Positions 39,492 through 48,501 of a stretch of 64,000 bases of DNA are shown one piece after another (the stretch's first letter is position 1; every line of letters begins with the position of its first letter). The DNA lies in contig NZ_CP107836.1 of assembly GCF_036346615.1 (NCBI RefSeq), forward strand, positions 4,154,001-4,218,000, given 5' to 3'. The position numbers and the translations under genes are program-made. The DNA is from Streptomyces sp. NBC_00523 (lineage in GTDB: Bacteria > Actinomycetota > Actinomycetes > Streptomycetales > Streptomycetaceae). A model generated the notes under the pieces. That model was not told where the DNA came from and searched no databases. It saw nothing but the letters and a program-made list of their open reading frames with translations.

Positions 39492-40184
39492 TTATTGGCG
39501 CGCGTCCGCCTTCGCCCGCCCGCAGGCGTACGCGAGCGGGCCGATCAGCTCCTCGGCCTCGGGCAGCCAGCGGTTGGCGGTCGTGGGGGTGCGGGCCCAC
39601 TGCACCGCGCCCACCCCGCCGACCCGGGTCGGCGGCGCGACGACGTAACCGCCCTCGCCGATGCCGCGCAGGCCGATCGACGCGGCGTTCCACCCGGCCC
39701 GGCGGACCAGGTCGTCCGCCTTCGCGGCGGCGCCGGGCAGCACGAAGAACTGCATGCGGCGGTCCGGGGTGCGGGTGACCGGGCCGAGCGGCAGGCTCAT
39801 CCGCTCCATCCGGGCGAGCGCCAGGAAGCCCGCCGACTCCGGCACGTCGAGGGCGTCGAACGCGCGCCCGGTGGGCAGCAGCACCGCCGCCCCCGGCCGC
39901 CGGCTCCACATCCGGCGGGCCGCCGCGCCGCTGCCGGTGGCGCCGTCCGCCCAGCCGTCCCCGGCGGGGTGGGCGCCGGGCGCGGCGCACGCCTCCTCGC
40001 CGCAGGAACACCTCCGGCCGCTGCCGGACGGCTCCAGCCAGGTGCCCGGGCACACATCCCAGTGCCTCTCCTCCGTGTACCGCACGGCGGCGTCGAGCAG
40101 CTGCTCCACGCGCTGCCGGGGGACCTGCGCCGCTTCCATGACTCCGATGGGCTCTTCCACGTCCAGCTCAACTACGGGCTTCAC
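39492..40184 (-). CDS. Bifunctional DNA primase/polymerase N-terminal-domain protein
   Basis: 230 residues from GTG 40184. It matches the Streptomyces group of small prim-pol-like proteins: AVRYTEERHWDVCPGTWLEP at the N-terminus, a cysteine-rich RRCSCGEEACAAPGAHP segment, and RRPGAAVLLPTGRAFDALDVPE, the region of the catalytic core in prim-pol proteins. The polymerase activity is unproven for this branch, which is mainly a single-domain actinobacterial family. It is divergent from the NsdA-like regulator. The start could also be ATG 40139. Confidence 0.75.
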   Translation of the reverse strand: MKPVVELDVEEPIGVMEAAQVPRQRVEQLLDAAVRYTEERHWDVCPGTWLEPSGSGRRCSCGEEACAAPGAHPAGDGWADGATGSGAAARRMWSRRPGAAVLLPTGRAFDALDVPESAGFLALARMERMSLPLGPVTRTPDRRMQFFVLPGAAAKADDLVRRAGWNAASIGLRGIGEGGYVVAPPTRVGGVGAVQWARTPTTANRWLPEAEELIGPLAYACGRAKADARQ

Positions 40185-40407
40185 GAAGAGTTACGGCCGC
40201 CTCTCGCACGGTTCCGCACACGGGGCGCACGGGTGCACGGGCGGGGGCGCGTGGGAGAGGCACGGGCCTTGGGCGGGTAGCTGGTTACGGGACGTCCGGC
40301 CGGTCCGGTTCGGCGCGGCATTTTAGTGACCGGCCGTGACGAATGAGGTAAGTCGCGCAGAAAGTGACCAACACGATGAATGGGCGCATTTCTCGGACAT
40401 ATGCCGG

Positions 40408-40433
40408 GCAGTGATCCCGCCACCTATCACTGC
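40408..40433. promoter_or_regulatory. Dyad GCAGTGAT-10-ATCACTGC before the NsdA-like gene
   Basis: Two perfect 8-bp arms (40408-40415, 40426-40433) surround a 10-bp centre, with 18 bp between the dyad and ATG 40452. It is well placed to act as an operator, or as a hairpin in the leader of the regulator gene. The flanking DNA has no clear promoter hexamers. Confidence 0.45.
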
Positions 40434-40451
40434 GGCCTCAGGGGGATACAC

Positions 40452-41834
40452 ATGGCAGCCAGGCCACTCGTCGCACGGCAGCCGAACGAACGGCTCCAGG
40501 CGCTCATCCAGGAAGCCGGATGCTCCAACGCGGGCCTGGCCCGCCGGGTCAACATGGTCGGCGCCGAACGCGGCCTCGACCTCCGCTACGACAAGACCTC
40601 CGTGGCCCGCTGGCTGCGCGGCCAGCAGCCACGCGGCCGGGCACCGGGCACCATCGCCGAGGCGCTGGGCCGCAAGCTCGGCCGTACGGTCACGATCGAC
40701 GAGATCGGGATGGCCAACGGCAAGAACCTCGCCTCGGGCGTCGGCCTCCAGTTCGCGCCGACGGTGATTGGGGCGATCGAGCAGGTCTGCGAGCTCTGGC
40801 GCAGCGACGTCGGCCGCCGCGACTTCCTCACCGGCTCGACGGTCGCCTCGTCCGCGCTCGTGGAGCCCAGCCGCGACTGGCTGATCACCGGCGCCGACCC
40901 CCAGGTCGCCCGGGCCGCCGGGTCCCGGGTAGGGATGCCGGACGTGGAGGCGGTGCGGGCGACGACCGCCGCACTGGTCGACCTGGACCACCGCTTCGGC
41001 AGCGGCCATGTCCGCCCGGTCCTCGTGCACTACCTCAACAGCGTGGTCTCGGGGCTCCTTTCGGGGGCGTACCGCGAATCGACGGGCCGTCAGCTCTTCG
41101 CGGCGGTCTCCCGGCTCACCGAACTCGCCGGCTACATGGCCATCGACACGGGCCAGCCGGGCCTCGCCCAGCGCTACTACATCCAGGCCCTGCGCCTCGC
41201 GCAGGCGGCGGGCGACCGTGCCTACGGCGGCTATGTGCTGGCCGCCTCGATGAGCCATCTCGCCGCCCAGCTCGGCAACCCGCGCGAGATCGCCCAGCTG
41301 GCGCGCGCCGCGCAGGAGGGCGCGCGCGGCCGGGTCACCCCGCGCGCGGAGGCGATGTTCTACGCGGCGGAGGCGCGCGGCCACGCGCTGCTCGGGGACG
41401 CGCGCACCTGCCTGGAGATCGCGGGCCGGGCCGAGGCCGCCCTGGAGCGGGCCGAGCCGGACAGCGGGGACGACCCGGACTGGATCGCCCACTTCGACCA
41501 CGCCTACCTCGCGGACGAACTCGCGCACTGCCACCGGGACCTGGGGCAGGCGGAGGCCGCCGCGCGCCGGGCGAAGGAGTCCCTGGACGGCCACCCGGAG
41601 TCCCGCGCCCGGCGCCGGGGCATCGGCCTCGCGCTGCTGGCCACGGCCCAGGTGCAGCTGCGGGAGGTCGAGCAGGCGTGCCACACGGGGACCCGGGCGA
41701 TGGAGCTCCTCGGCACGGTGCGCTCGTCCCGGGGCGCGGAGTATCTGGAGGACCTCCAGCAGCGCCTCCTGCCGTACGGGGACGAGCCCGCGGTACGGGA
41801 GTTCGGGACGCGGCTGGAGCTCCAGGCGGCCTGA
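40452..41834 (+). CDS. NsdA-like regulator (HTH plus TPR)
   Basis: 460 residues from ATG 40452 after AGGGGGATACAC. The N-terminal ~75 residues form a helix-turn-helix-like domain (AGCSNAGLARRVNMVG, then KTSVARWLRGQQP). The rest is a chain of TPR-like helical repeats (for example QRYYIQALRLAQAAGDRAYGG, HFDHAYLADELAHCHRDLG in parts). This is the architecture of the NsdA group, negative regulators of differentiation and antibiotic production in Streptomyces, but I cannot tell orthology from family membership. A dyad lies in its leader. Confidence 0.75.
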   Translation: MAARPLVARQPNERLQALIQEAGCSNAGLARRVNMVGAERGLDLRYDKTSVARWLRGQQPRGRAPGTIAEALGRKLGRTVTIDEIGMANGKNLASGVGLQFAPTVIGAIEQVCELWRSDVGRRDFLTGSTVASSALVEPSRDWLITGADPQVARAAGSRVGMPDVEAVRATTAALVDLDHRFGSGHVRPVLVHYLNSVVSGLLSGAYRESTGRQLFAAVSRLTELAGYMAIDTGQPGLAQRYYIQALRLAQAAGDRAYGGYVLAASMSHLAAQLGNPREIAQLARAAQEGARGRVTPRAEAMFYAAEARGHALLGDARTCLEIAGRAEAALERAEPDSGDDPDWIAHFDHAYLADELAHCHRDLGQAEAAARRAKESLDGHPESRARRRGIGLALLATAQVQLREVEQACHTGTRAMELLGTVRSSRGAEYLEDLQQRLLPYGDEPAVREFGTRLELQAA

Positions 41835-41932
41835 GCGGGGGCGGGCGATCCGGCGGGCGAACCCCTTAACTGCGTCTTAAAGGGCCCCGGTGTTACACCC
41901 TGTGTCACGGGCGTGCTGCGGACCGCGGGCAC

Positions 41933-41961
41933 TTGGCACACCGCGGTCGCCACCCGATAGC
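41933..41961 (+). promoter_or_regulatory. Promoter TTGGCA-17-GATAGC of the TQ-motif membrane protein
   Basis: TTGGCA (41933-41938) and GATAGC (41956-41961) are 17 bp apart, close to the housekeeping sigma consensus. The start would be near 41968, giving a 37-nt leader with a GTAGGAGT ribosome site before GTG 42005. Confidence 0.5.
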
Positions 41962-42004
41962 GTGAGCCGACGATTCCATAGTTGACACGCACGTAGGAGT
42001 CCCG

Positions 42005-43429
42005 GTGACACAGAGCGGACAGGGCGACGAGCAGCAGCACCCTGCTGTACGACCCGCGCACGAGGGTGTCGTGCTGCCCTCGGACGGCGGAGAGCCCTGG
42101 ACGCCGGGGAGAGCGGCGGACCAGGCGGCCCCGGCCGGTGGTCAGCCGTGGGGACAGGAGTGGGGCCCGCAGCACGGCGGCGGGCAGGACGCGTACGGGC
42201 AGCAGCAGCCGCCGCAGTCGTACCCGCAGCAGCCGGGCCCGTACGGACAGCAGCAGGGCGGGTACGGGCAGGACGCGTACGGCCGGGGCGCCGCGCCCCT
42301 GCCGCCCGCGCAGCCCCAGCAGCCCCAGCCGTACGCGCAGCCGCTGCCGCCCGAGGCGGGCGCCCCGGGCGGGGACTCCGACGCCACGCAGTACATCGCA
42401 CCGGTACCCGGCGGGCTGCCGCCGGAGAACCCCGCGGAGTCCACCCAGTTCCTGGGCCACGCCTCCCAGGGCGGCGGGGACGCCGAGGCGACGCAGTACA
42501 TACCCCCGGTGCCCGGCGGCGCCCCGTACGGCATCCGGCCCGGGACGCCCGGCGAGCGGCAGCCGCCCGCCGAGTTCGACAACCTCTTCCGCAGCGACGC
42601 CCCCGAGGGCGCGACGCAGCAGATGCCCCGGTTCGACCCGGCCCAGCAGCAGCCCCCGTACCAGCAGAGCCCGCAGCAGCCCCCGTACCAGGCGGGCCCG
42701 CCGCCGCAGCAGGGCTTCCAGCAGCCGCCCCCGTACACCGGCCCCCAGGATGGGCCCGGGCTGGACGAGGGCGACGGCGGGCGGCGCAAGAAGTCCGGCG
42801 CGGTGCCGCTGATCGCGGCCGTCGTCGTCGGCTGCGCGGTGATCGGGCTCGGCGCCGGTGCGCTGATGAGCGGCGGCGACGATGACGACAAGGACGCCAA
42901 GCAGCCGGTGGCGTCCGCGAGTTCACCGGCGGCGGGTGATCCGTCCAAGGGCGAGGAGCAGCCCGCGGCCGACCCGGCGAAGCCGCAGGCCGAGGAGTTG
43001 GACAAGCTCCTCGCGGACAGCAACAACAGCCGCGCCGCGGTGATCGGGGCGGTCGAGAAGACCAAGTCCTGCACCGACCTGGACAAGGCCGTCGCCGACC
43101 TCAAGGGCGCCGCCAAGCAGCGCCGCGACCTGGTCACCCGGCTCCAGGCGCTCTCCGTCGACAAGCTGCCGGACCACGAGCGGCTCACCTCCGAGCTCAC
43201 CAAGGCGTGGCAGGCGTCCGCGTCCGCCGACGACCACTACGCGGCCTGGGCGGCGCAGGCCAAGAGCAAGAAGGTCTGCAAGCACGGCCACGCGAAGACC
43301 ACCTCGCACACCCAGCAGGCGACCGTGAAGAGCGGCGAGGCCAGCACCGCGAAGCGGCAGGCGGCCGCGCTGTGGAACAAGATCGCCGAGAAGTACGGCC
43401 TGACGAAGCGCGAGGCGACCGCGCTCTGA
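42005..43429 (+). CDS. Pro/Gln-rich membrane protein with repeated TQ motifs
   Basis: 474 residues from GTG 42005. The N-terminal ~250 residues are disordered, rich in Pro, Gln and Tyr-Gly, and contain four related motifs: DATQYIAPVPGG, ESTQFLGH, EATQYIPPVPGG and GATQQMPR. One membrane helix follows (VPLIAAVVVGCAVIGLGAGAL, about residues 268-288). The extracellular C-terminal domain (300-474) is helical, with AVIGAVEKTKSCTDLDKAVADL. The [D/E]-x-TQ repeats look like phosphothreonine sites for a Ser/Thr kinase and FHA proteins. Function otherwise unknown. Confidence 0.78.
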   Translation: MTQSGQGDEQQHPAVRPAHEGVVLPSDGGEPWTPGRAADQAAPAGGQPWGQEWGPQHGGGQDAYGQQQPPQSYPQQPGPYGQQQGGYGQDAYGRGAAPLPPAQPQQPQPYAQPLPPEAGAPGGDSDATQYIAPVPGGLPPENPAESTQFLGHASQGGGDAEATQYIPPVPGGAPYGIRPGTPGERQPPAEFDNLFRSDAPEGATQQMPRFDPAQQQPPYQQSPQQPPYQAGPPPQQGFQQPPPYTGPQDGPGLDEGDGGRRKKSGAVPLIAAVVVGCAVIGLGAGALMSGGDDDDKDAKQPVASASSPAAGDPSKGEEQPAADPAKPQAEELDKLLADSNNSRAAVIGAVEKTKSCTDLDKAVADLKGAAKQRRDLVTRLQALSVDKLPDHERLTSELTKAWQASASADDHYAAWAAQAKSKKVCKHGHAKTTSHTQQATVKSGEASTAKRQAAALWNKIAEKYGLTKREATAL

Positions 43430-43456
43430 TCTCCCGCGCGCTCTGATTCCCCGGGT

Positions 43457-43490
43457 CCGCTGAACCGGTGCCCCCGCGCCGGTTCAGCGG
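43457..43490. terminator. Bidirectional terminator between convergent genes
   Basis: A 12-bp perfect stem CCGCTGAACCGG/CCGGTTCAGCGG (43457-43468 and 43479-43490) with a 10-nt loop lies between the TQ-motif gene and the substrate-binding lipoprotein gene. The right arm includes the stop codon of the latter (43484-43486), so termination and translation end are fused. Confidence 0.75.
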
Positions 43491-44764
43491 GTCGCGCTGG
43501 CCTCGGCCATGGTCTCCGTGACGTCCACGAAGTCCTTCCGCGCGGCGACCAGCCGCCCGTCCCGCACCACCTGGAACGTCACGTTGCTGTTGACGACGCG
43601 CGGGTACGACCGCGAACCGATCATGTCCTCGTAGCGCCAGCGCAGCGCGGGCGTGAGGCCCCCGGTGTCCGCGCGCGCCCCCTGGCCGAGGGCGTGGGTG
43701 AGCTTCGCCGCGGTGATCCCGGACTCGTGCATCGACTCGATGACCGACTTCAGCGCGGTGTACGCGACCCAGGTGGTCTGCACGCCCGTGTCGTCCGGGT
43801 CGATCCGGTTGTCGCCGAAGGCGTACTCGCGGATCACCTTCCGCATCGTGTTCCACCTGGCATCGCCCGGGGGCGGGTACCAGCCGGTGACGTACGCCCC
43901 CTCGAACGGGCTCTCCCGGCCGCCGGTCCGGTCGATGAGCGGCTGCCCCACACTGCCGAGCACGGAGGCCACGCGCACCGAGGCGCCCTCCGGTTCCAGC
44001 CGCCGGAACGAGTCGAAGAAGGTCTCCGTGCGGTCGTCCAGCACGGACGTCACGCATCCGCCGGTGGTGCCCGCCCCGGAGAGCGCGCGTTCCGCTTCCG
44101 CGTCGTACGAGGTGGCGCCCTCGGCGGCCGGTATGTCGAGCGGGGCGGGTCGCCCGGCTCCCTTGAGACCGGTGCGCAGCAGCCAGGCCTGGCTGTCGCC
44201 GGACAGGGTGTCCGGGCGCACCAGCGAGACCCGGGCGCAGTCGTGCGACAGCTGCTCGGCGGTCCCCGCGAGCAGCGCGGACTGGCCCCCGGTCACCGGG
44301 TAGGACGCGTAGCTGCGGAACTCCTCCTCGGAGGCCCCGTAACCGCCGATGTACGGAATCCCGGCGACCTCCAGCGGGGCCATGAACGCCCGCCCGTGCC
44401 GGCTGTACGAGCCGACGACCGCGACCGCCTTCTCCTCGACGGCCTTGCGGGCGCAGTCCCCGGCCCCGGTCCAGGCGTCCTGTTCGTCACAGGTGACGAC
44501 GCGCAGCTCGTGCCCGTCGATCCCGCCATGCGCGTTGGTCCAGCGCCCGTACGCCTGCGCCATGGCGGTCATCCCGGCCATGTTCACGGCGTCCGGTGCC
44601 GAGGCGCCGCTCGGCGCCCAGGTCACGACGGTGACGGGCTCCCTGGAGTCCCCCGATCCCCCAGGGAGCGCGCCGCAGCCGGACAGCAGCAGGGCCCCGG
44701 CCGTCACCGCACCGGTGAGCAGTCCGAAGGGGCGGGAAGGGAGGGGGCGTCGCCGTCCGGTCAT
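43484..44764 (-). CDS. ABC transporter substrate-binding lipoprotein (branched-chain amino acid type)
   Basis: 426 residues. A lipoprotein signal ends in LLLSGC. The mature part is a Leu/Ile/Val-binding-protein-like type I periplasmic fold: PDAVNMAGMTAMAQAYGRW, CDEQDAWTGAGDCARKAVEEK and AVVGSYSRHGRAFMAP. No permease or ATPase gene is adjacent, so it may be an orphan binding protein or sensor. It is divergent from the 44888 gene. The substrate is unknown. Confidence 0.82.
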   Translation of the reverse strand: MTGRRRPLPSRPFGLLTGAVTAGALLLSGCGALPGGSGDSREPVTVVTWAPSGASAPDAVNMAGMTAMAQAYGRWTNAHGGIDGHELRVVTCDEQDAWTGAGDCARKAVEEKAVAVVGSYSRHGRAFMAPLEVAGIPYIGGYGASEEEFRSYASYPVTGGQSALLAGTAEQLSHDCARVSLVRPDTLSGDSQAWLLRTGLKGAGRPAPLDIPAAEGATSYDAEAERALSGAGTTGGCVTSVLDDRTETFFDSFRRLEPEGASVRVASVLGSVGQPLIDRTGGRESPFEGAYVTGWYPPPGDARWNTMRKVIREYAFGDNRIDPDDTGVQTTWVAYTALKSVIESMHESGITAAKLTHALGQGARADTGGLTPALRWRYEDMIGSRSYPRVVNSNVTFQVVRDGRLVAARKDFVDVTETMAEASATR

Positions 44765-44873
44765 GGACCGAGACCTTTCCCCGCCCCGGGTAACGCCGTG
44801 GTGTGCTCCCGTCAACGGCGGGTGACGTCACCGTGAACGCCAGGGGCCGGTCAAGGTCACCGAAAAGGGAACG

Positions 44874-44879
44874 TACGAT
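44874..44879 (+). promoter_or_regulatory. -10 element TACGAT of a leaderless gene
   Basis: TACGAT ends 8 nt before GTG 44888 and no ribosome site is present, so this gene is probably read from a leaderless mRNA. GTCAAG about 18 bp upstream is a possible -35. Confidence 0.45.
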
Positions 44880-44887
44880 CGACAACC

Positions 44888-45385
44888 GTGCAGCAAGGTT
44901 CCGAGAACTCTTCCCGTCGTGGCCGTCGCTCCTCCACCATGGGCGGCATGCCGCTCAACGACCTTCCGTGGTGGCGCTGGCGCAGCAACGTGCGCTCGGC
45001 GCTGCACATGCTCTCCGACCCCGTCTTCCACCGCGACTGCTGGCTGGCCGGCCGGGAGGGATACGGCGACGTCACCGACGCCGTGTACCGCCTGGTCGAG
45101 GACACCTGGCTCGACAACTGGTCCGCCGAGAAGTACGTCGGCACGATCTTCCGGGACGCCGCCGAGGCGGCCCTCGTGGACGCCGCCGTACTCCGGGTGC
45201 TGCGCATCCTGCACCAGGTCGGAGCGGACGCCCACGTCTCCGTCTACCTGGAGCACCCCGGCTGGCCGGAGGCCGTCACCGCCGCCCGCGAGGCGCATGT
45301 GCTGCTCTCCGCCAACGACGGCGAGGACCCCGACACCCCGCCGCGTTCCCTGGACGTCCTCCGCATTCTGACCAGGTCCGCCTGA
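44888..45385 (+). CDS. Conserved hypothetical protein (165 aa)
   Basis: Starts at GTG 44888 (ATG 44939 and 44948 are alternatives). The body is helical: NDLPWWRWRSNVRSALHML, TDAVYRLVEDTWLDNW and IFRDAAEAALVDAAVLRVLR. The N-terminal 20 residues are polar and variable-looking. It has no signal peptide or membrane segment. I recognise it only as a conserved actinobacterial family. It precedes purU by 28 bp on the same strand and may be co-transcribed with it. Confidence 0.7.
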   Translation: MQQGSENSSRRGRRSSTMGGMPLNDLPWWRWRSNVRSALHMLSDPVFHRDCWLAGREGYGDVTDAVYRLVEDTWLDNWSAEKYVGTIFRDAAEAALVDAAVLRVLRILHQVGADAHVSVYLEHPGWPEAVTAAREAHVLLSANDGEDPDTPPRSLDVLRILTRSA

Positions 45386-45413
45386 CGCCGCGAGGTTGTG
45401 GCACGCTACGGGG

Positions 45414-46283
45414 ATGACCGCGCCGCAGCCTGCCCCCGACCAGTACGTCCTCACGCTGTCCTGCCCCGACAAACAGGGCATCGTGCACGCCGTGTCGAGC
45501 TACCTCTTCATGACCGGCTGCAACATCGAGGACAGCCAGCAGTTCGGGGACCACGACACCGGTCTGTTCTTCATGCGCGTCCACTTCTCGGCGGGCACCC
45601 CGGTCACCGTGGAGAAGCTGCGGGCCAGCTTTGCCGCGATCGGCGACTCCTTCGCCATGGAGTGGCAGATCCACCGCGCCTCGGAGCGCATGCGGATCGT
45701 GCTCATGGTCAGCAAGTTCGGCCACTGCCTCAACGACCTGCTCTTCCGGTCCCGGATCGGCGCGCTGCCGGTCGAGATCGCCGCCGTCGTCTCCAACCAC
45801 CCGGACTTCGCCGAGCTCGTCGCCTCGTACGACGTGCCCTTCCGGCACATCCCGGTGACCCGCGACAACAAGGCGCAGGCCGAGGCGGAGCTGCTGGACC
45901 TGGTCCGCGAGGAGAACGTCGAGCTGGTCGTCCTGGCCCGCTACATGCAGGTCCTCTCGGACGACCTGTGCAAGCAGCTCAGCGGCCGGATCATCAACAT
46001 CCACCACTCCTTCCTGCCGAGCTTCAAGGGCGCCAAGCCCTACCACCAGGCGCACGCGCGCGGCGTGAAGCTCATCGGCGCCACCGCCCACTACGTCACC
46101 GCCGACCTGGACGAGGGCCCGATCATCGAGCAGGAGGTCGAGCGGGTCGGCCACAACGTGACCCCGGACCAGCTGGTCGCCATCGGCCGGGACGTGGAGT
46201 GCCAGGCGCTGGCCCGCGCGGTGAAGTGGCACGCGGAACGCCGCATCCTGCTCAACGGCCGCCGCACGGTCGTCTTCGACTGA
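45414..46283 (+). CDS. purU: Formyltetrahydrofolate deformylase
   Basis: 289 residues with an N-terminal ACT domain (about 8-90, LTLSCPDKQGIVHAVSSYLF) and a C-terminal formyltransferase-like domain (about 95-289). The hallmarks INIHHSFLPSFKGAKPYHQA and the catalytic Asp region ADLDEGPIIEQEV are present. It hydrolyses 10-formyl-THF to THF and formate, supplying formate and balancing one-carbon pools. The ACT domain is the usual glycine/methionine-responsive part. ATG 45414 follows TACGGGG. Confidence 0.96.
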   Translation: MTAPQPAPDQYVLTLSCPDKQGIVHAVSSYLFMTGCNIEDSQQFGDHDTGLFFMRVHFSAGTPVTVEKLRASFAAIGDSFAMEWQIHRASERMRIVLMVSKFGHCLNDLLFRSRIGALPVEIAAVVSNHPDFAELVASYDVPFRHIPVTRDNKAQAEAELLDLVREENVELVVLARYMQVLSDDLCKQLSGRIINIHHSFLPSFKGAKPYHQAHARGVKLIGATAHYVTADLDEGPIIEQEVERVGHNVTPDQLVAIGRDVECQALARAVKWHAERRILLNGRRTVVFD

Positions 46284-46301
46284 GCGCCGTACGGGGCCGG
46301 G

Positions 46302-47594
46302 CTACAGGCGGCTGAGCGAGGCGGCCGCGGACAGCACGTCGCTGATCGCCTCGCGGTCCCCGCGCTGCCCGGCCGCCGCCTCCACGGGCGGTACGTGCCC
46401 CGCCACCAGCCGGCAGAACTCCACGCCCTCCAGCGCGACCTGCGCCACCACGTGCTCGGCGGACCCGAGGGCGGCCGGGGAGTCCAGCGCGATGTACCAG
46501 TCGCCGCCGCCCGAGCCCTCGATCTCCAGGTGCAGCGAGCGCCCCGGGGACCCGGCCGACACCAGCCGCCCGGCCGGGCCCGCGAGCCCCGCCCGGCGCC
46601 GCAGCGCCAGCGCCCCCGGCAGCATCCGGGCCGCGAGGTCGATCATCCGGTGCAGATGCCCGGCGGACGGCGGCTCGTACGGGTAGTCCACCGCCTTCGC
46701 GATGTCCCGCGCGTGCACCCAGCACTCGAAGGCCCGGTCGAGCATCGCGTCCTGCAACGGCAGCGCGAACGCCCCGTACGGCACGGACAGCTCCGAGGCC
46801 CCGCGCCGCGCGAACGACACGGTCCTGATCAGCGTGTGGCTCTGCTCGCGCCACGGCTCACGGACCGCGCGGGTGAGCGGGCGCCGGGCGGACGACCAGT
46901 ACGCCTCGGTGCGCCCGGTCGGTGTGGGCGGGGCGCCGGGGAGCGGGTCGTCGAGGCCGAGGGCGGCGCCCACCAGGCCGTCCACGCTCATCAGGTGCCC
47001 GATCACCCCGGCGACCGTGGTCCGGCGGCCCGCCTGCCGCTCGTCCTCGAACCACTTCAGCCGCACCGGGGCGTGCCACTCGGCGGCGTCGATGTCCCGC
47101 AGCAGCGCGTCGAGCCGCGCCGTCTCTGCGTCGTACGGGGCGGCCCAGTCCGGCACCGGGATCTTCGCGGGGCGCCGGCTCAGGCAGCTCTCCAGCACCC
47201 TGGACCGCAGCAGCGGATCGAGATCCAGGCTCCGGTCCGTGTGCAGCAGCCCGACCGCGTCCCGCAGCCGCAGCGCCTCGTCGGCACAGGGCGCGCACTC
47301 GGTCAGGTGCGCCTCGACGGTCTCGGTCTCCTCGGCGGAGCACGCGGCGAGCGCCCAGGCCCCCAGGAGGGCCTGAAGCACGCGGTGGGGGAGGACCGGG
47401 GCGGGCGTCGCGGGGCGCGGTACGCGTTCCGCTTCGGGTTCCGGTTCCGGTCGCGGGGGCGCCTGCTCGGGCGGCGTCATGCGCCCCAGGTCGCCGAAGT
47501 CGTCGGCGGCGGGCCTGGGCCCCGGTATGCGCCGGGCGCCACGCACCTCGTCGCGGCCCTCCTCGTCCCGGTCGCCGCCCGCGCCGCCGCTCAC
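46302..47594 (-). CDS. Zinc-finger (zf-HC2) / MDMPI-domain fusion, probable anti-sigma factor
   Basis: 430 residues from GTG 47594, whose GTGA overlaps the sigma-factor stop. The N-terminal part (about 80-130) carries a zf-HC2 anti-sigma-like finger, VEAHLTECAPCADEALRLR (H-x3-C-x2-C). The rest is a maleylpyruvate-isomerase N-terminal (DinB-like) domain, with AFECWVHARDIAKAVDYPYE. Co-translation with the ECF sigma gene suggests it binds and controls that sigma factor, with the MDMPI part sensing a thiol or metabolite. The sensed signal is inferred. Confidence 0.85.
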   Translation of the reverse strand: MSGGAGGDRDEEGRDEVRGARRIPGPRPAADDFGDLGRMTPPEQAPPRPEPEPEAERVPRPATPAPVLPHRVLQALLGAWALAACSAEETETVEAHLTECAPCADEALRLRDAVGLLHTDRSLDLDPLLRSRVLESCLSRRPAKIPVPDWAAPYDAETARLDALLRDIDAAEWHAPVRLKWFEDERQAGRRTTVAGVIGHLMSVDGLVGAALGLDDPLPGAPPTPTGRTEAYWSSARRPLTRAVREPWREQSHTLIRTVSFARRGASELSVPYGAFALPLQDAMLDRAFECWVHARDIAKAVDYPYEPPSAGHLHRMIDLAARMLPGALALRRRAGLAGPAGRLVSAGSPGRSLHLEIEGSGGGDWYIALDSPAALGSAEHVVAQVALEGVEFCRLVAGHVPPVEAAAGQRGDREAISDVLSAAASLSRL

Positions 47595-48163
47595 AGCGCC
47601 CTCCCGTATCCGGGCGGCGGGGCGCCCTCCACCGGGCGGGTCCGGGCGGTGGACAGCAGCTGGAGTCCGAGCCGCAGCCGCCGTCGCGCCTCGTCCGCCG
47701 TGACGCCGAGGTCCGCCGCGGTCTGCCGGTAGTCGCGGCGCTGTACGTACGCCAGCTCCAGGGCGGCCCGCAGCGGTGCCGGCATCGAGGCGACGATGTA
47801 GTCGGCCCGGGCGGCGGCGGTCGCCCGGCGGACCCGCTCGTCCAAAGCGTCGGGGGCATCGGGGGCCTCGCCGTCCGCCGCCTCGCCGCGCAGCCGCCGT
47901 ACGGACTCGCGGTGCGTGAGGAAGGCCAGCCAGGCCCGCATGGAGCCCTGCTTCGGGTCGTACATGTCCGGGTTCTCCCAGACGTAGCCGAAGACCTCGC
48001 GGGTGACCGCGTCGGCGGCGTCCTCGTCGTCCAGCATCCGGTTGGCCTGGCTGTGGACGAGGGCGGCGAACCGGTCGTACATCTCGCCGAGGGCGGCGGC
48101 CTCGCCGCGCGACAGCCGCTGCTGCATCCTGCGGTCCCAGCGGGGTGGTGCGTTTTCGGCCAT
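47591..48163 (-). CDS. ECF RNA polymerase sigma factor
   Basis: 190 residues from ATG 48163 with GGAGGTC before it. Sigma-2 (about residues 20-95) has ALGEMYDRFAALVHSQANRML and DVTREVFGYVWENPDMY-like segments; sigma-4 (about 125-175) has LRAALELAYVQRRDYRQTAADLGV. It belongs to the sigma-70 ECF-like group used for stress or developmental regulons. Its anti-sigma partner is the overlapping zf-HC2/MDMPI gene. A minus-strand -10-like TACATT at 48227-48222 could be its promoter. Confidence 0.88.
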   Translation of the reverse strand: MAENAPPRWDRRMQQRLSRGEAAALGEMYDRFAALVHSQANRMLDDEDAADAVTREVFGYVWENPDMYDPKQGSMRAWLAFLTHRESVRRLRGEAADGEAPDAPDALDERVRRATAAARADYIVASMPAPLRAALELAYVQRRDYRQTAADLGVTADEARRRLRLGLQLLSTARTRPVEGAPPPGYGRAL

Positions 48164-48501
48164 CTGACCTCCAGCCCTCCGCCGTCGGACCTGTGCGTCC
48201 CTGTCCCACTCGTCCTGTCCGAATGTAGTCCCCGCCTCCCCGGAAGCACGCCCCTTTACGACAAGTACGTCCCCGGGGGTGCCTTGCCGATCATGGCCGG
48301 GTCCGCGACGCCTGGCGCGGTGCATCGCAAGGCGCCAGACGCCGCGGCCTGATCCGGCCCTGATCGGACACCCCCGGAACACGCCCTCTTTGCGAGACGG
48401 GTGTTTCGCGAGGGACGTACGGGGGCAGCCGCCAGGGGAGGAACGCAAACTTCCGGATCTCCGGGCTGCCCCGGAATCCCCGGAACGAGAGGCCCAGTCG
48501 C
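48164..48501. other. 338-bp gap between the divergent sigma and STAS genes
   Basis: No gene is visible. A minus-strand TACATT (48227-48222) may be the sigma gene -10. A TACGGG about 15 bp downstream of the TTTCGCGAG segment is a candidate for the STAS gene. A hairpin TTCCGG...CCGGAA (48451-48476) and an unused AGGGGAGG at 48434-48441 lie in the STAS leader. Nothing else stands out. Confidence 0.4.
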
